Assembly: GCF_947242115.1 (NCBI RefSeq)
Contig: NC_074721.1
Span: 16,475,501 to 16,539,500, forward strand
Length of the DNA: 64,000 bases
Direction of reading: 5' to 3'
DNA from: Biomphalaria glabrata
Taxonomy: Eukaryota > Mollusca > Gastropoda > Planorbidae
Of this stretch, positions 23,350 to 35,974 are shown piece after piece (positions within the stretch are counted from its first letter, which is position 1; each line of letters opens with the position of its first letter). The notes under the pieces were generated by a model. That model was not told where the DNA came from. It worked only from the letters and a program-made list of their open reading frames with translations, and ran no database searches. A program made the translations under genes and the position numbers.

Positions 23350-24825
23350 CTCTGAGTCTGTAAAGTCCTTTCTTGTGTTTATTTATCTCTGTGTCTGTAA
23401 AGTCCTTTCTTGTGTTTATTTATCTCTGTGTCTGTAAAGTCATTTCTTGTGTTTATTTATCTCTGTGTCTATAAAGTCCTTTCTTGAGTTTATTTATCTC
23501 TGTGTTTGTAAAGTCCTTTCTTGTGTTTATTTATCTCTGTGTCTGTAAAGTCCTTTCTTGTGTTTATTTATCTCTGTGTCTGTAAAGTCCTTTTATTGTG
23601 TTTATTTATCTCTGTGTCTGTAAAGTCCTTTCTTGTGTTTATTTATCTCTGTGTCTGTAAAGTCATTTCTTGTGTTTATTTATCTCTGTGTCAGTAAAGT
23701 CATTTCTTGTGTTTATTTATCTCTGTGTCTGTAAAGTCCTTTCTTGTGTTTATTTATCTCTGTGTCTGTAAAGTCATTTCTTGTGTTTATTTATCTCTGT
23801 GTCTGTAAAGTCCTTTCTTGTGTTTATTTATCTCTGTGTCTGTAAAGTCATTTCTTGTGTTTATTTATCTCTGTGTCTGTAAAGTCCTTTTATTGTGTTT
23901 ATTTATCTCTGTGTCTGTAAAGTCCTTTCTTGTGTTTATTTATCTCTGTGTCTGTAAAGTCATTTCTTGTGTTTATTTATCTCTGTGTCAGTAAAGTCAT
24001 TTCTTGTGTTTATTTATCTCTGTGTCTGTAAAGTCATTTCTTGTGTTTATTTATCTCTGTGTCTGTAAAGTCATTTCTTATGTTTATTTATCTCTGTGTC
24101 TGTAAAGTCATTTCTTGTGTTTATTTATCTCTGTGTCTGTTAAGTCATTTCTTGTGTTTATTTATCTCTGTGTCTGTAAAGTCATTTCTTGTGTTTATTT
24201 ATCTCTGTGTCTGTAAAGTCCTTTCTTGTGTTTATTTATCTCTGTGTCTGTAAAGTCATTTCTTGTGTTTATTTATCTCTGTGTCTGTTAAGTCATTTCT
24301 TGTGTTTATTTATCTCTGTGTCTGTAAAGTCATTTCTTGTGTTTATTTATCTCTGTGTCTGTAAAGTCCTTTCTTGTGTTTATTTATCTCTGTGTCTGTA
24401 AAGTCCTTTCTTGTGTTTATTTATCTCTGTGTCTGTAAAGTCATTTCTTGTGTTTATTTATCTCTGTGTCTGTAAAGTCCTTTCTTGTGTTTATTTATCT
24501 CTGTGTCTGTAAAGTCCTTTCTTGTGTTTATTTATCTCTGTGTCTGTAAAGTCCTTTCTTGTGTTTATTTATCTCTGTGTCTGTAAAGTCATTTCTTGTG
24601 TTTATTTATCTCTGTGTCTGTAAAGTCCTTTCTTGTGTTTATTTATCTCTGTGTCTTTAAAGTCATTTCTTGTGTTTATTTATCTCTGTGTCTGTAAAGT
24701 CCTTTCTTGTGTTTATTTATCTCTGTGTCTGTAAAGTCATTTCTTGTGTTTATTTATCTCTGTGTCTGTAAAGTCCTTTCTTGTGTTTATTTATCTCAGT
24801 GTCTGTAAATTCATTTCGTGTGTTT
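23350..24825. repeat. 37-bp minisatellite, about 40 copies
   Basis: The unit holds CTCTGTGTCTGTAAAGTC and TTTCTTGTGTTTATTTAT. The rare variants CCTTTTATTGTG and GTGTCAGTAAAG recur in the same order about 297 bp apart (near 23590 and 23888), so a block of eight units was copied. Confidence 0.94.
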
Positions 24826-26295
24826 ATATCAGTATATCCTTATTTTAAATTTCTATTGTTGAAAACTCTTTACGATCTAAAAGCTGCATTTGTTAAGGTA
24901 ATCACGTAGAGACCCAAGTGTAATTCTCTTAGTTATATTAGTGTTATCTACAGGATGACATGGAACTGTAATAGAAGGTCTTTAATGTATTCAGGTAAAT
25001 AATTGCATGTACAAGTTTTTAAATTAAGAGATTTGGATCTAAATCTCAATATGTTGATTCATTTTTTATTGTGCGAGAATACACAACTTGAAATGAACTG
25101 TTGAGAAAGAAAATGTTCACACATCTTGTGTCAACAAAAGCTAAGATTCTAGATGCCATGTTGAAAATAAGACAGCCAATGAATCGCATTATTGAGATTG
25201 ACATCTACCTAGCTCGACTGTATCCAATGGGACCGCGCCAAACAGTACCTAGGGCGGTCTGTAAACACGCTTCTACGCCTCGTCCTAAGTTTGGAAAACG
25301 CATGCGCATAACTTAGCTACTAGTCTAAAAGTATTAGAGATTCAATCTGCTTTAGCACCTGATCCTGTCAATATTACACGAAGTACGTGGAAGCGGTCTT
25401 TGGGCTATTTGTAAGTAATCTAAACTTAAATTCTAAACTAAGATAAGATAGGATAAGATATTTTTTTGATTCAATCAAAAGGAAATTCAGCTTGACTACA
25501 ATTGACAACATCAGGTAACTACTGTACAATAACAATATAGATGCAAATACGAACAACATTCACACACATTCACACACAAAAACAAATATACACTCATAAC
25601 CAGCGCTTTATAAATTGCTGTTTTTACATAGAGTTTGCTATCTCAGTACATTGAAAAAAATAAAAAAAATTGTAGAATTCAACTTTCAAGGATCCTTGTG
25701 CATATTTAGAAATATTTTAGTCAAACATTAATAAAAATAAAGTTTACATAACAATTGATTTGAAGGATCTAGAGATGGAAGATATGTTGACTCCTGACTA
25801 ATCCTCACGTGAAGAAACTAACGTTTCCTGTTCTTTCCTTATTTTGGTCTACATAGTTATGCGAACAATAATTTTAAAGCATAAACTTACTAACGGAAAA
25901 TGTAAAAATCGGCTTATAGATGCGAACATAGATATGCACTTGAACCATGCTTTAACACTGCTGACTAAGACAGACAAAACTAGCTTTTACTTTCCATTGA
26001 AATGCAAGGTCTCTGTTCGCATTAAGAGTTTATTTTGAAGGATACATTTTGTATGATTTAATTTGTTTTTTGTTTTATGTTTATAAAAACAAAATATGAC
26101 TTTTCTTTTGTTATACAGTAAGTTAAACTAAGACATATTAAGCAAAGGTTAGCTCGAGTTTGTTGTTTGTTTTTAAGTATATTTTAAAGGCTCTTCAAAT
26201 CAACTTTAATTATGTATTTTGTTTTATTTGGCTCTATGGGATGAGGAGTTAGGTGAGACCTGTCCGATAGGATTAAGTCCTAGGCTTACGTCTTA
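24826..26295. other. No gene seen apart from a promoter-like patch
   Basis: Mostly AT-rich. A short run of ATAAGATAAG lies near 25441. Reading frames here are short and unconvincing. Confidence 0.4.
25165..25408 (+). promoter_or_regulatory. Possible promoter and first-exon donor
   Basis: A GC- and CpG-richer patch in AT-rich surroundings. It holds a CCAAT box (AGCCAATGAA, near 25176), GGGACCGCGCC, and an NRF1-like motif GCATGCGCA (near 25302). A strong donor-like GTAAGT follows at 25410. The next splice-acceptor-like site noted on this strand, CTTTCTTTCAAG at 36421-36432, precedes the start of the knottin gene. This is an inference only. Confidence 0.25.
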
Positions 26296-26407
26296 AGATA
26301 ACAATTTACAGTGGATCCCTGGACACGTTGGCGTCATGGGCAATGAAAGGGCAGATAAGCTTTCAAAGGCAGGATCATCTATGGAACAATCAGATAGACC
26401 TGTTAAC

Positions 26408-27519
26408 GGTTACCGGTCATTTCATCCCCGGTCATTTCAACCCCCGTTTATTTCATCCCCCGGTCATTTCATCCCATGGTCATTTTATCCCCTGTTATTT
26501 TCATTATCTGACCAATTTATCTAACAAATAGTAATTGTAAAAATAATGAAATGAGCAATATTTAATGTATTCATTTTTTATTAAAAAGACAAAAATTAGA
26601 TAAGAATAAAATTAAAATTAAATACCATTAAAACTATAAAATTTATTATAACATGTATAAATATAGAGGCAATGTAACAAAAATAGTGTTATCCTGATAT
26701 GAGTGAAGTCAGCCTTTATAAGAAAACAAAATAAAACAGTATTTCAAGGCTTATTATTTTTATGACACGCACAATTTCAAGAAAGAGCAATTGCATGACC
26801 GTACTTCCACCACAGTGCACACCTTGGCCCTTGATGATAAGTTATCAGCGGTATGGACATAATTATTCTAATCGCACTTCTATGTCTCATATGATTTTCA
26901 CTACTTCCACCAAACCTTAACCTTTGATCATTACGTCATGCGCAGGATAATATTATAATATTACATCCTCTACATTCAATAAAGGTGCTATAGCTAAGTA
27001 CACACCCTGATTTACAATATATTATAAGATTTCTCATCAAGAATGCAAATTAGAAGAGGAAACACTATAAACGCATTAGTAACATGTCAAAAATATAAAA
27101 TAGCATTCTACATAATCATATTTATGTATTAGATAAAATGAGGGCTAAAAGACAAAGGTGGCTGAGTGGTCAAGCGCCTGGCTTCTGAACCGAGGGTCCC
27201 GGGTTCGAATCCTGGTGAAGGCTGGAATTTTTATTTCGGGATCGCCTTGAGCGCCTCTGAGTCCACCCAACTCTAATGGGTACCTGACATTAGTTGGGGG
27301 AAAGTAAAGGCGGTGGGTCATTGTGCTGGCCACGTGACACCCTCGTTAACCATAGGCCACAGAATCTGCCCTACAGACCACAAGGTCTGAAATGGAATTT
27401 TAGTACTTTACTTTACTTAAAAGCTCAATTAAACAAGGAAAAAAGGAAAATGTTTAATTGGGGATGAAATGACCAGGGAATTAAATGACCGGGAATGAAG
27501 TGACCGGGGAATAAGTGAC
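26408..27519. mobile_element. Foldback transposon A with 15-bp tandem arms
   Basis: The left end is GGTTACCGGTCATTTCATCC and the right end, inverted, is GGTGATCGGTCACTTATTCC. Each arm is made of 15-bp units (about six left, four right). The target duplication CTGTTAAC flanks it (26400-26407, 27520-27527) inside a LINE whose intact relative lacks the insert. The core matches foldback B in inverted orientation. It holds a SINE at 27154-27403 and has no coding capacity. Tandem short units in the inverted repeats, with 8-9-bp duplications, resemble Drosophila FB elements. Confidence 0.85.
27154..27403 (+). mobile_element. tRNA-derived SINE, second family, copy 2
   Basis: A box TGGCTGAGTGG (27159) and B box GGTTCGAATCC (27202), both near consensus. 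It is the best-preserved copy of this family here. It is a SINE and not a tRNA gene because the acceptor stem does not close and a conserved body follows. Confidence 0.85.
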
Positions 27520-27850
27520 CGATCACCCTGTTAACTACCTCACCCTAAGGTCAATGTTAATCATCAACCACAAAGAGGAGTGGCTCAACCAATAGGCAAA
27601 AGGAAACTCAGGCAGAGCCATTTGCAAAAAAATGAACATGCCTAACAAACAAGCCAAACAGTATTAACTTCCTCCCCCGCAAAGAGCAATCTACAATCTT
27701 CCAACTAAGGACTGGACACACACCTCTGTTAAATTACCATCTCAATAAAATAAATTCCACACAACTCCCCCTTTGTAGACACTGCGCCCCCACCCTTATG
27801 AAACAGTTAACCATATCCTTTTTGAATGCCCCTTCCTAATCCACCTTAGT

Positions 27851-28417
27851 TAATGAAATATAAGTCAGTATAGAGATTTTAATTTAGCATTTATATGCTA
27901 TTTACATTAAGAAACCTGAACAGCATATTAAAGATCATGTATTTTGCAACGTTTAAGCATGGAAATTAAACTTAATATAATTCATTGATTTGCTTTTAAA
28001 AACATCAGGAACAATCTATTATAGATACTTAAAGACCATTGCAATATTTCCGAAGGGAAATTACAGGTTAAATTAGATTTTCAGTGTTGTTGTTTTTTCT
28101 TTTAAATCTAAACGTGATGGACAGACCTACCAACAGACAAAACGCCCAAAAATAAGCGTCTTTTATTCTGATGGGGGCACTAAAAATAAAATCAATAAAA
28201 TCTGATTATTTTAAACATTTGGAGAGAACTGATTAGTACTATGTCATGGCGCTACTTGTTGCGCTACTGCACGAAAGTCGCTGCATAAAAAGTCTATTTT
28301 AAAAAAATTTGCGTAATATTTACATAGAAAGTGCATTCTTAGCCTTTATAAACAAACATAAATGTTTTCTTTTAATTTTAGCAGACAGTTGACCAGAAAA
28401 AAAAACACCTTTAAGTT
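27851..28417. other. No gene seen
   Basis: AT-rich sequence with no recognised repeat or reading frame. Confidence 0.45.
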
Positions 28418-28426
28418 ATATTTATA

Positions 28427-29683
28427 GGTGACCGGTCACTTCATCCCCGGTCACTTTATCCCCGGTCATTTCATCCCCTGATCACTTCATCCCCTGGTCA
28501 CTTTATCCCCGGTCATTTCATCCCCTGATCACTTCATCCCCTGGTCACTTTATCCCCGGTCATTTCATCCCCTGATCACTTCATCCCCTGGTCACTTTAT
28601 CCCCGGTCATTTCATCCCCTGATCACTTTATCCCCGGTCATTACATCCCCTGATCACTTTATCCCCGGTCACTTCATCCCCTGGTCACTTTATCCCCGGT
28701 CATTTCATCCCCTGATCACTTCATCCCCGGTCATTTCAGCCCCAATTAAATATTTTATATATAAACATGATTATGTAGAATGCTTTTTGACATTTTATGA
28801 CTTGTTACTAATGCGTTTAGAGTGTTTCCTCTTCCACTTTGTTTTCTTAATGAGAAATCGTATATTATATTGTAAATCTGGGTGTGTACTTAGCTATAGC
28901 GCTTCTATTGGATGTGGGGGTTGTAATATCATAATATTATCCGGATCGAAAGACAAAGTAGAGGAAATCTTTTGAGAGTTAGAAGTGCGATTACAATAAT
29001 TATGACCATGCCGCTGGTAACTTATCATCAAAGGCCAAGGTGTGGTGCAAGTAGTGGAAATCTTTTGAGAGATAGAAGTGCGATTAGAATAATTATGATC
29101 ATGCCGCTGATAACTTATCATCAAAGGCCAAGGTGTGGTGCAAGTAGTGGAAATCTTTTGAGAGATAGAAGTGCGATTACAATAATTATGACCGTGCCGC
29201 TGATAACTTATCATCAAAGACCAAGGTGTGGTGAAAGTACGACCATGTTTCACTTTATTTTATTTTTCAATCGCTCTTTCTTGAAAATGGGCGCGTCATT
29301 TTTAGCCTTGAAATAAGGTTGTTGTTTTATCTAATAAAGGCGGAGTTCACCCTCCTTGTGATATCATGTCGCCTGTATAAGTTTTGCTTTAATTCCTTTT
29401 AAACATTAACGTGTTACAATTTTGAAATTTAAATAAAAAATGAATACATTAAATATTGCTCATTTCATGATTTTTTAAAATTACAATTTGTTAGATAAAA
29501 ATGATCAGATGATGAAAATATCAGGGATGAAATGACCGGGGATGAAGTGACCAGGGGATGAAATGACCGGGGATGAAGTGACCGGGGGATGAAATGACCA
29601 GGGAATGAAGTGACCAGGAGATGAAATGACCGGGGATGAAGTGACCGGGGATGAAATGACCGGGGATGAAATGACCGGGAACC
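28427..29683. mobile_element. Foldback transposon B with 15-bp tandem arms
   Basis: The left arm (28427-28745) is about 21 units of GGTCACTTCATCCCC type. The right arm (29521-29683) is about 11 inverted units ending CCGGGAACC. A perfect 9-bp duplication ATATTTATA flanks it (28418-28426, 29684-29692). The core is the inverse of foldback A. In the core, a block of about 93 bp with AGAAGTGCGATTA and CTTATCATCAAAG is present three times (28970-29235). The open frames over it are repeat artefacts. Confidence 0.88.
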
Positions 29684-29794
29684 ATATTTATATTTGTTGT
29701 GAACATTTCTTGTACATTTTATACATATATTTGACTTTGTGATACAAAAAAATTGTCATTCTTTGTTAACATATTGTAACATTGCCTCCCTTAC

Positions 29795-30050
29795 ATTTAC
29801 GTAATTATTTTAGAATTGGTGTAATTTTTATGAAAAAATCGCTGGCATAATTAATTGTATAAATTAAACGGTTTGCTTTTAAAAAACCAAAAGTAGCCGT
29901 TGCTCCTAAACTTTTCAAGCCGCATCGCAAGGTGAAATAATATTTTTCAATTTTCTTCTAGTTTTCGAGATCTGAGTATAACAGACGGACAGACGGACAT
30001 TTTGAACAAACGTTATAGCGGCTTTTCCCCTTACGGAGGCCGCTAAAAAA
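29795..30050 (+). repeat. Dispersed repeat family with GGAC-type motif, copy 2
   Basis: Carries GTAGCCGTTG, TTTTCGAGATCTGAG and GACGGACAGACGGAC, and ends in a hairpin-forming TAGCGGC ... GCCGCTA. Confidence 0.7.
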
Positions 30051-30059
30051 TGAGAAAGG

Positions 30060-30245
30060 GACAAGCTCTCGTCCGAATCACAAGAAAGAAGGTGCCTATT
30101 ATAAGCTATCCCGACAAGATCAACGTCTAATCTTTCGACTCAGGACAAGACACAACAGAATGAGACAACATATGTACCGGAAGCTCAAATTTGGAACCAG
30201 TGAAATCTGCCCATGTGGAGTGTCACTGACTCCAAAATACCCCAA
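30060..30245 (+). mobile_element. LINE C-terminal fragment
   Basis: One frame encodes YYKLSRQDQRLIFRLRTRHN, then RMRQHMYRKLKFGT and ICPCGVS. This is typical of the region after RNase H in I/Jockey-type LINEs. The remainder is missing. Confidence 0.65.
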
Positions 30246-30439
30246 TAGAAAGAAAACTATATGGATAGATCCCCGATTTCAAAACTACGGTACTGCGCAG
30301 TTCATCTCGTATATTGGTCTAGTCATCTGAACACTTCAGTTCTGTTGTCACAGATATATATTAACATTAAAATACTGTAGACATTAATTAATAATAATAA
30401 TAATAATAATAATGATAGCGGACACTGTGTTTGATCAAA

Positions 30440-30600
30440 GTAGACATAGAAGACTATCTTTTTATTTCCATCAAATCCTTTGCATTCGCTCAAAACATAA
30501 ACAACAAACAATGACGTAATATCATATAATATATTAGCACATTTTTCCTTTTGAAGTTATTATCACATCTTTCCTTTTAAAGTTCTTAAGACTGATATCT
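30440..30600 (-). mobile_element. Gypsy LTR piece, inverted
   Basis: The reverse complement matches 8683-8820 (TGTGATAATAACTTC, then ATATTACGTCATTGTTTG). It lies just upstream of a + strand Gypsy copy but in the opposite orientation, so it is not simply that copy's LTR. Confidence 0.55.
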
Positions 30601-30821
30601 ACTTCCTCAGATCTTGTGACAGATTTGGTGTTAGATTAGGTGTCGGATCTAGTGTCAGATTGATTTAAAGCGCTGGTAACAGGTAGATTTTTTCTAAATT
30701 TCTAACAGTTAATTTTATTTGTATCGAGTGGTGTCTTTAGCTCGTTTTGTTTTATGTATAGATCTAGACATAGAATCTAGAATATATACAAATAATGAAA
30801 TCATTCGATCCTTTTTAACCG

Positions 30822-32002
30822 TTGGCACTAGACGGTAATCTATTTAAAAGATGGAAAAAATGGAGACAAAGTTTTGAACTGTTTATGGTTGCCACTGAAA
30901 AGAATACGAAGCCCGAGCCAGTGAAGAAAGCTTTATTGTTACACCTGATCGGTGAACCCGTTCGAGACATCTACAATACTTTGCAAGTATGTGAAGATGA
31001 GACTGTAGACAAAGTAATTGAAAGGTTTGAGAATCATTTTGGCCTAAGTCCAACACTGTGTATGACAGATTTAAATTCTTCACAACAGTGTTATACTGAG
31101 TTGAAGAATTTGGCAAAGGAATGCAAGCTTGACAACCTTCGCGATGAACTCATCAGAGATCGATTGGTATGTGGCATACAGTCGGATCGAGTGAGAGAGA
31201 GACTTCTGAGAGATGTAGACTTAACTTTAGAGAAAGCAGCAAGCATAATTCGTGCTGACGAGTGTGACGAACCGTTTAAGCTCACTCAAGATATCACTCA
31301 GGTCTAAGCATTTAATTAATTTATTTACTCGCTATTAATCATCAATTTTATTAATTTAGCCAATCAAGCGCTAAAAACACAGCTACCACCCCTCCAATCC
31401 AACCCCACCCCTTTGGCATCGATGTCACATGTTACTATCCCCGCCTTGACACGTGTCACACTAGACTCTTGACAAGAGTACACTCCCTCCATCTATCGTG
31501 GCAAACATCCGTTGACCCCCCCCTTCCGGGAGCGGCTGGTCACTTCAAAGTGCCCATTCAACTCAACGCCTCGGGCAACGCTGTTCGTCTAGCACTAGCC
31601 ATTATCATAATATAATCTCCCTTGATGTGCCGAGCTCTGATAATCTCCCCTTCATAATCCACCTGACCACCTGGGCTGATTTCCTGGACTTTCAACTCGC
31701 GCCTCCGCGCAATGTCTATCTCCCGGAAACTCTCGTCACGGTCAAGCGTGGACCCCTTTGTCAAAGACGTCAAATAGTCTAGACCACTTTTGCTCTTATC
31801 TCCCGCCACTCACCCCCCCCCCCCCCAATCTCTCCACGTGTATATGGACAGAACTTCAACGTCCGATCTCATTCTCGCTGGAGAGCTGACAGGGAGCACA
31901 TCTATCTCTTGCTTGAGCTCTAGACTATTTTCATTCCCTTACTTCACTTTGGATTGGTGGTATGTAACTTAGTAAAGTGCTTGAGAACCATTTTACTTAG
32001 TA

Positions 32003-32046
<44 letters not shown>

Positions 32047-35000
32047 GCATTTATTACTACATTATTTGTGTACATATTTGTGCATTCTTATCATGGATAA
32101 TGTAAGTAGATTACTGTATACTTATATTTTTTTATCATGACTTTGTGGCTAAATGTGCAAGCCATCTGGACTAGAGTCTATTAACAATTCTTACCAGATG
32201 TATTTAGCTCTTTAACTATTATTAATTTAACTCTGATATATTAGCGCTCGGCACGAGCTTTCAATATATTATCATTGATTAATTCCTTGGCAGGGAGTTA
32301 TCAAAGCATTTCTGTAAACATGTCTTATTACTGAGTATGTATCTACTTATGCTCTATGTTTACTTATGTGGGAACATGGGCGAGTATCAGACGTTGATCT
32401 CTCCTTCCCCTGTCATCTCATTTATCTAAGAGATGTATGTACTTGCTACTCACCGTGATTGGTGAGCGTCACTTATATTACTTCATATATCACTTGTTAC
32501 TGTTTGTTATTTCCCTTTATGGGAGTCCCCATTATTATTGTTATCCCCCCTTGATGGGACACTATATTCATTTGTTAGTTCCCTTTGATATTTATGAAAC
32601 TAGATTATAGTTTCTCCACATCAGTCTGAAGATGTCCTTCACGGAAAGGCATCTACCTCCCAGTGTTATCATTATGGCTAAACCGACGCATACATCATAT
32701 CGTTGCAGCTTTTATCTATAGGCTACATCCGCCTGAAATCTTAGCAACCTAAAGCTGATAGCAGATTTGCTGGCACCAGATCTGTAGACATCAGACCTAC
32801 TCATCCTTCAAGAGCCCAAGTAACAACGCTAGCCACAGACCCGTCACTACCTTAACTGATTGGTAGACGCAGCTTAGCTCTGCAACCATACAAGTTGGAC
32901 TGCACACGGAGCCTGGATCCACTACGCCAGCCCACTAGCAGACAGCATCAGTATCAGCCACACCAGTCTCACCAGTGCAGCACCGGACCAAAAGCTAAGC
33001 AACCAGCCTAATGACACTCAGACCACTTGGTTCTAATATCTGATGATGATAGTCTTATATATGTAAATAAGCTAGATCCCATACTAGCAACTGTACAGCA
33101 TTTCACCTTTCATTATCTTATTTTGTATAATAAACTGTACATATTTTACATCTAAATACACCATTCGTTGCCTGCATTATAACGCTGTGCTTGTAGTTTA
33201 TATGTGCAAGTAAGGATTCTCAAACCATAAAAATCCCCAAAACGGCCAAATCTTAATGACGAGCATACCCAGAACCAAATGATAGATATGAAAGGACTAC
33301 ATGTGGATGCTGCTTATAAATTAAAGAAGACAGAAGATAGAAAGCCAGTCAAAAGCTCACAGGAAAAAATGGCAAAGAATCATGTAACAAGTTTCATTAG
33401 AGATTGCAGATCTTGTGGTAGATCTCATGGAAAATACAATTGCCCAGCATTTGGACAGACATGCCGAAAATGTAAAAAGAGAAATCATTTCGCTGCAAAA
33501 TGTCGTTCGAAATACTTCAAGGCTGTTGATTTACTACCCTAGGAGCATTGGGGGATGAAGCATTAAAACTGAAGGGAGTTGCATCGGTCACATTTAAAGT
33601 CGGTGACCTAGAAGTTAAAGATGATCTGTACGTGATCAAGAAAAGTATAAATCATATACTAGGTCTGAAGACATCTATTGCTTTAAAACTAATTGAGGCA
33701 AAGAGAAATGTCGAAGTACACGATGTCAAGCAACAAAATGAAGTTTCACAAGTGTTGATGAAAAAATAAAAGCAAGTATTCGAAGGACTCGGTACATACA
33801 AAATGAAGAATCACATTAAACTGACGTCGGATGCAAAGCCTGTTATTCAATGTGCGCGCAGAGTTGCACCATCACTCTATGAAGAATTGAAAAGAAAACT
33901 CACACAAATGCAACAAGATGGAGTGATCACAGAAGTTGATGAACCAACAGAATGGGTTCATAACTTGGTTAAAGCAAAGAAGAAAGATAATTCTTTGAGG
34001 TTGTGTTTAGATCCCAGAGAACTGAACAAATATATAATGAGAGAACATTTCACTATACCAACATTTGATCAAATCAATAGTTCACTGGGAGCAGCAAAAG
34101 GTTTGAGTATACTTGATCAAAAAGATGCATATTGGCAAGTGGAGTTGGATGAACCAAGCTCTTATTTATGTACATTCAATACTCCGTTTGGAAAATACAG
34201 ATTCTTGAGAATGCCTTTTGGTATATCCTCAGCGAGTGAAGAAACGTGCTTATCAAGTATTAGGAGACATTTCAGGTGTACATATCATGTCAGATGACAT
34301 GCTTATTGCTGCAAAAGATGAAAAAGAACATGATCAAATTTTTGAAAATATTCTGGATAGAGCTAGAAAGAACAATGTAAAGTTCAACAAGAACAAGATA
34401 CAATATAAACGTTCTGGTGTTAATTACCTGGGAAGACAAATTGGAGCAGATGGTATTAGTCCAGGTCCAGCTAAAATTAAAGCAATAATGGAGATGCCAG
34501 CACCAACAGATCGCACAAAAATTCAAAGACTGCTAGGGATGCTAAACTTTCTGTCAGGTTTCATTCCAAACATGTTAACAATCACTAGTTTGTTGCGTGA
34601 ATTGCTAAAGAAAGATGTATTGTGGCAGTGGAATGCAGAGTAAGAAAATGCTTTCCAACTAATAAAGAAAACACTTAGTGAAGCTCCAGTTTTGCAATTG
34701 TTTAACCCTGAAAAACAAGTTACTATTCAGTGTGACGCTTCTTCTAAAGGGTTGGGAGCATGTTTAATGCAAGAAGACAAACCAGTTGCGTATACGTCAA
34801 GATCATTGACAGAAACAGAGTGCAGATATTCACAAATAGAAAAGGAAATGTTAGCTATAGTGTTTGCTGCTGAACATTTTCACCACTGTATTTGTGGACG
34901 AACTGTGACTGTACAATCAGATCACAAACCTTTGCAAACTATTGTGACGAAGCCTTTACTCAAGATTTCACCAAGACTTCAATTGATGGTGTTAAGACTG

Positions 35001-35765
35001 TTGCGATATTAACAGTAACTTACACTCCAGCTTCAAAGATGCAAATAGCTGATGCGTTATCGCGTGCGTACATCGATGGTCAAGAATAATCAAATTCAAA
35101 TGATGACATGGTTATGAGAATTCATAGCGCAACTGCACAGTTTCCGGGAAGTAATCAGAAGATTATTGAAAGTAGACGAAAAATAATCTGATGCTAAATT
35201 GAAACTGGTAATTAGTTATGTCAGAGAAGGTTGGCCAAAGTTAAAAACTCAAGTTTCATGAAACAGTAAAAGTTTATTGGTCATTTAAAGACAGTATTTA
35301 TGAAGAGAATGGAATATTGTTTTATGAGAACAGAATCATAATTCCTTCAAGTATGAGAAATGAAATTCTCGACAAGTTGCACACAGGTCATTTTGGTCTT
35401 GAGAAAACCAGATCGAAGGCAAGACAGAGAGTGTTTTGGCCAGGATTGTCCAAAGATTTTTTTTTCGACAATAATGAAATGCGCAACATGTGCAACCTTC
35501 AAACAAAATAATGTGGAAGAAAATTGTTTCCTCATGCTGTACCAGACAGACCATGGAAAAAGGTTGCGACAGATTTTTTGAATGTCAAAACAATGACTAC
35601 TTACTAGTTGTGGACTATTTCTCCAAATACCCTGAAATAAAACAACTGGAGAACAAAACAGCAGAATTTGTTATCAGGGCAATGAAAGGTATTTTTGCTA
35701 GACATGGCATACCAGAAGAAATAGCGAGAGACAATATGCCATTCAACAGCTATCAATATAGATAG
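30822..35765 (+). mobile_element. Gypsy-type retrotransposon, broken, with insertion
   Basis: An old fossil. Parts in order: gag core (30822-31306, with FKRWKKWRQSFELFM), gag zinc knuckles (about 33400-33505), reverse transcriptase (about 33800-34650), RNase H (34690-35090, with CDASSKGLGACLMQ) and integrase (35320-35760, with HTGHFGLEKT and DYFSKYPEI). About 1.9 kb of unrelated sequence (31307-33240) separates the gag core from the knuckles. The 3' end and both LTRs are not seen. It has roughly six or more breaks. Confidence 0.85.
31307..33240. other. Unidentified 1.9-kb insert in the Gypsy copy
   Basis: Contains an AT microsatellite (32008-32042), C-runs near 31809, and a polyadenylation-like AATAAA near 33130 followed by a T-rich stretch. 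The composition is like a long LTR, but I found no matching termini. No protein is recognised. Confidence 0.35.
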
Positions 35766-35974
35766 TTTCCTTCTGTAGTTCGTATTAAAATTATTTTTTA
35801 AAACAACATTTTAATCAGTGTTCTATTCCATGAGTTAGTTAATAAATGGAAAATTTATTTTATAATGATCCATTAATACATTTTCCATTGTAACCTTAGA
35901 TGCAATTTTTTTTTACCAATGCGCGAATCTATGAATGAAGCTTGATTTATTAATGAAGTCTGTGATCTTTTTAA

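Larger units (their letters stand above)
26300..27850 (+). mobile_element. I/Jockey-type LINE with RNase H, 3' part, split by a foldback element
   Basis: The left part encodes WIPGHVGVMGNERADKLSKA (the end of an RNase H domain) up to 26407. The right part resumes at 27528 with the same text as the minus-strand relative at 56150-56270. It then covers the Cys-His tail (CRHCAPTLMK-like, HILFECPFLIHL) to about 27850. The relative at 53268-56418 shows the same region without this insert. The 3' end is truncated. Confidence 0.8.

Noticed and set aside
20722-24825. CRISPR-like arrays
   Set aside because: The repeats are directly adjacent with no unique spacers, and the setting is a eukaryotic genome.
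25101-25316. A 71-residue protein
   Set aside because: No coding signature or splice context; the region is better explained as a possible regulatory patch.
27154-27230. A tRNA gene
   Set aside because: The A and B boxes are good, but the acceptor stem does not close and the sequence continues into a body shared with other copies, so it is a SINE head.
28894-29316. Two overlapping 114-119-residue frames on opposite strands
   Set aside because: They follow a triplicated 93-bp block in the core of foldback element B.
32008-32042. An origin or matrix-attachment site at the AT run
   Set aside because: A plain AT microsatellite; nothing else supports a function.
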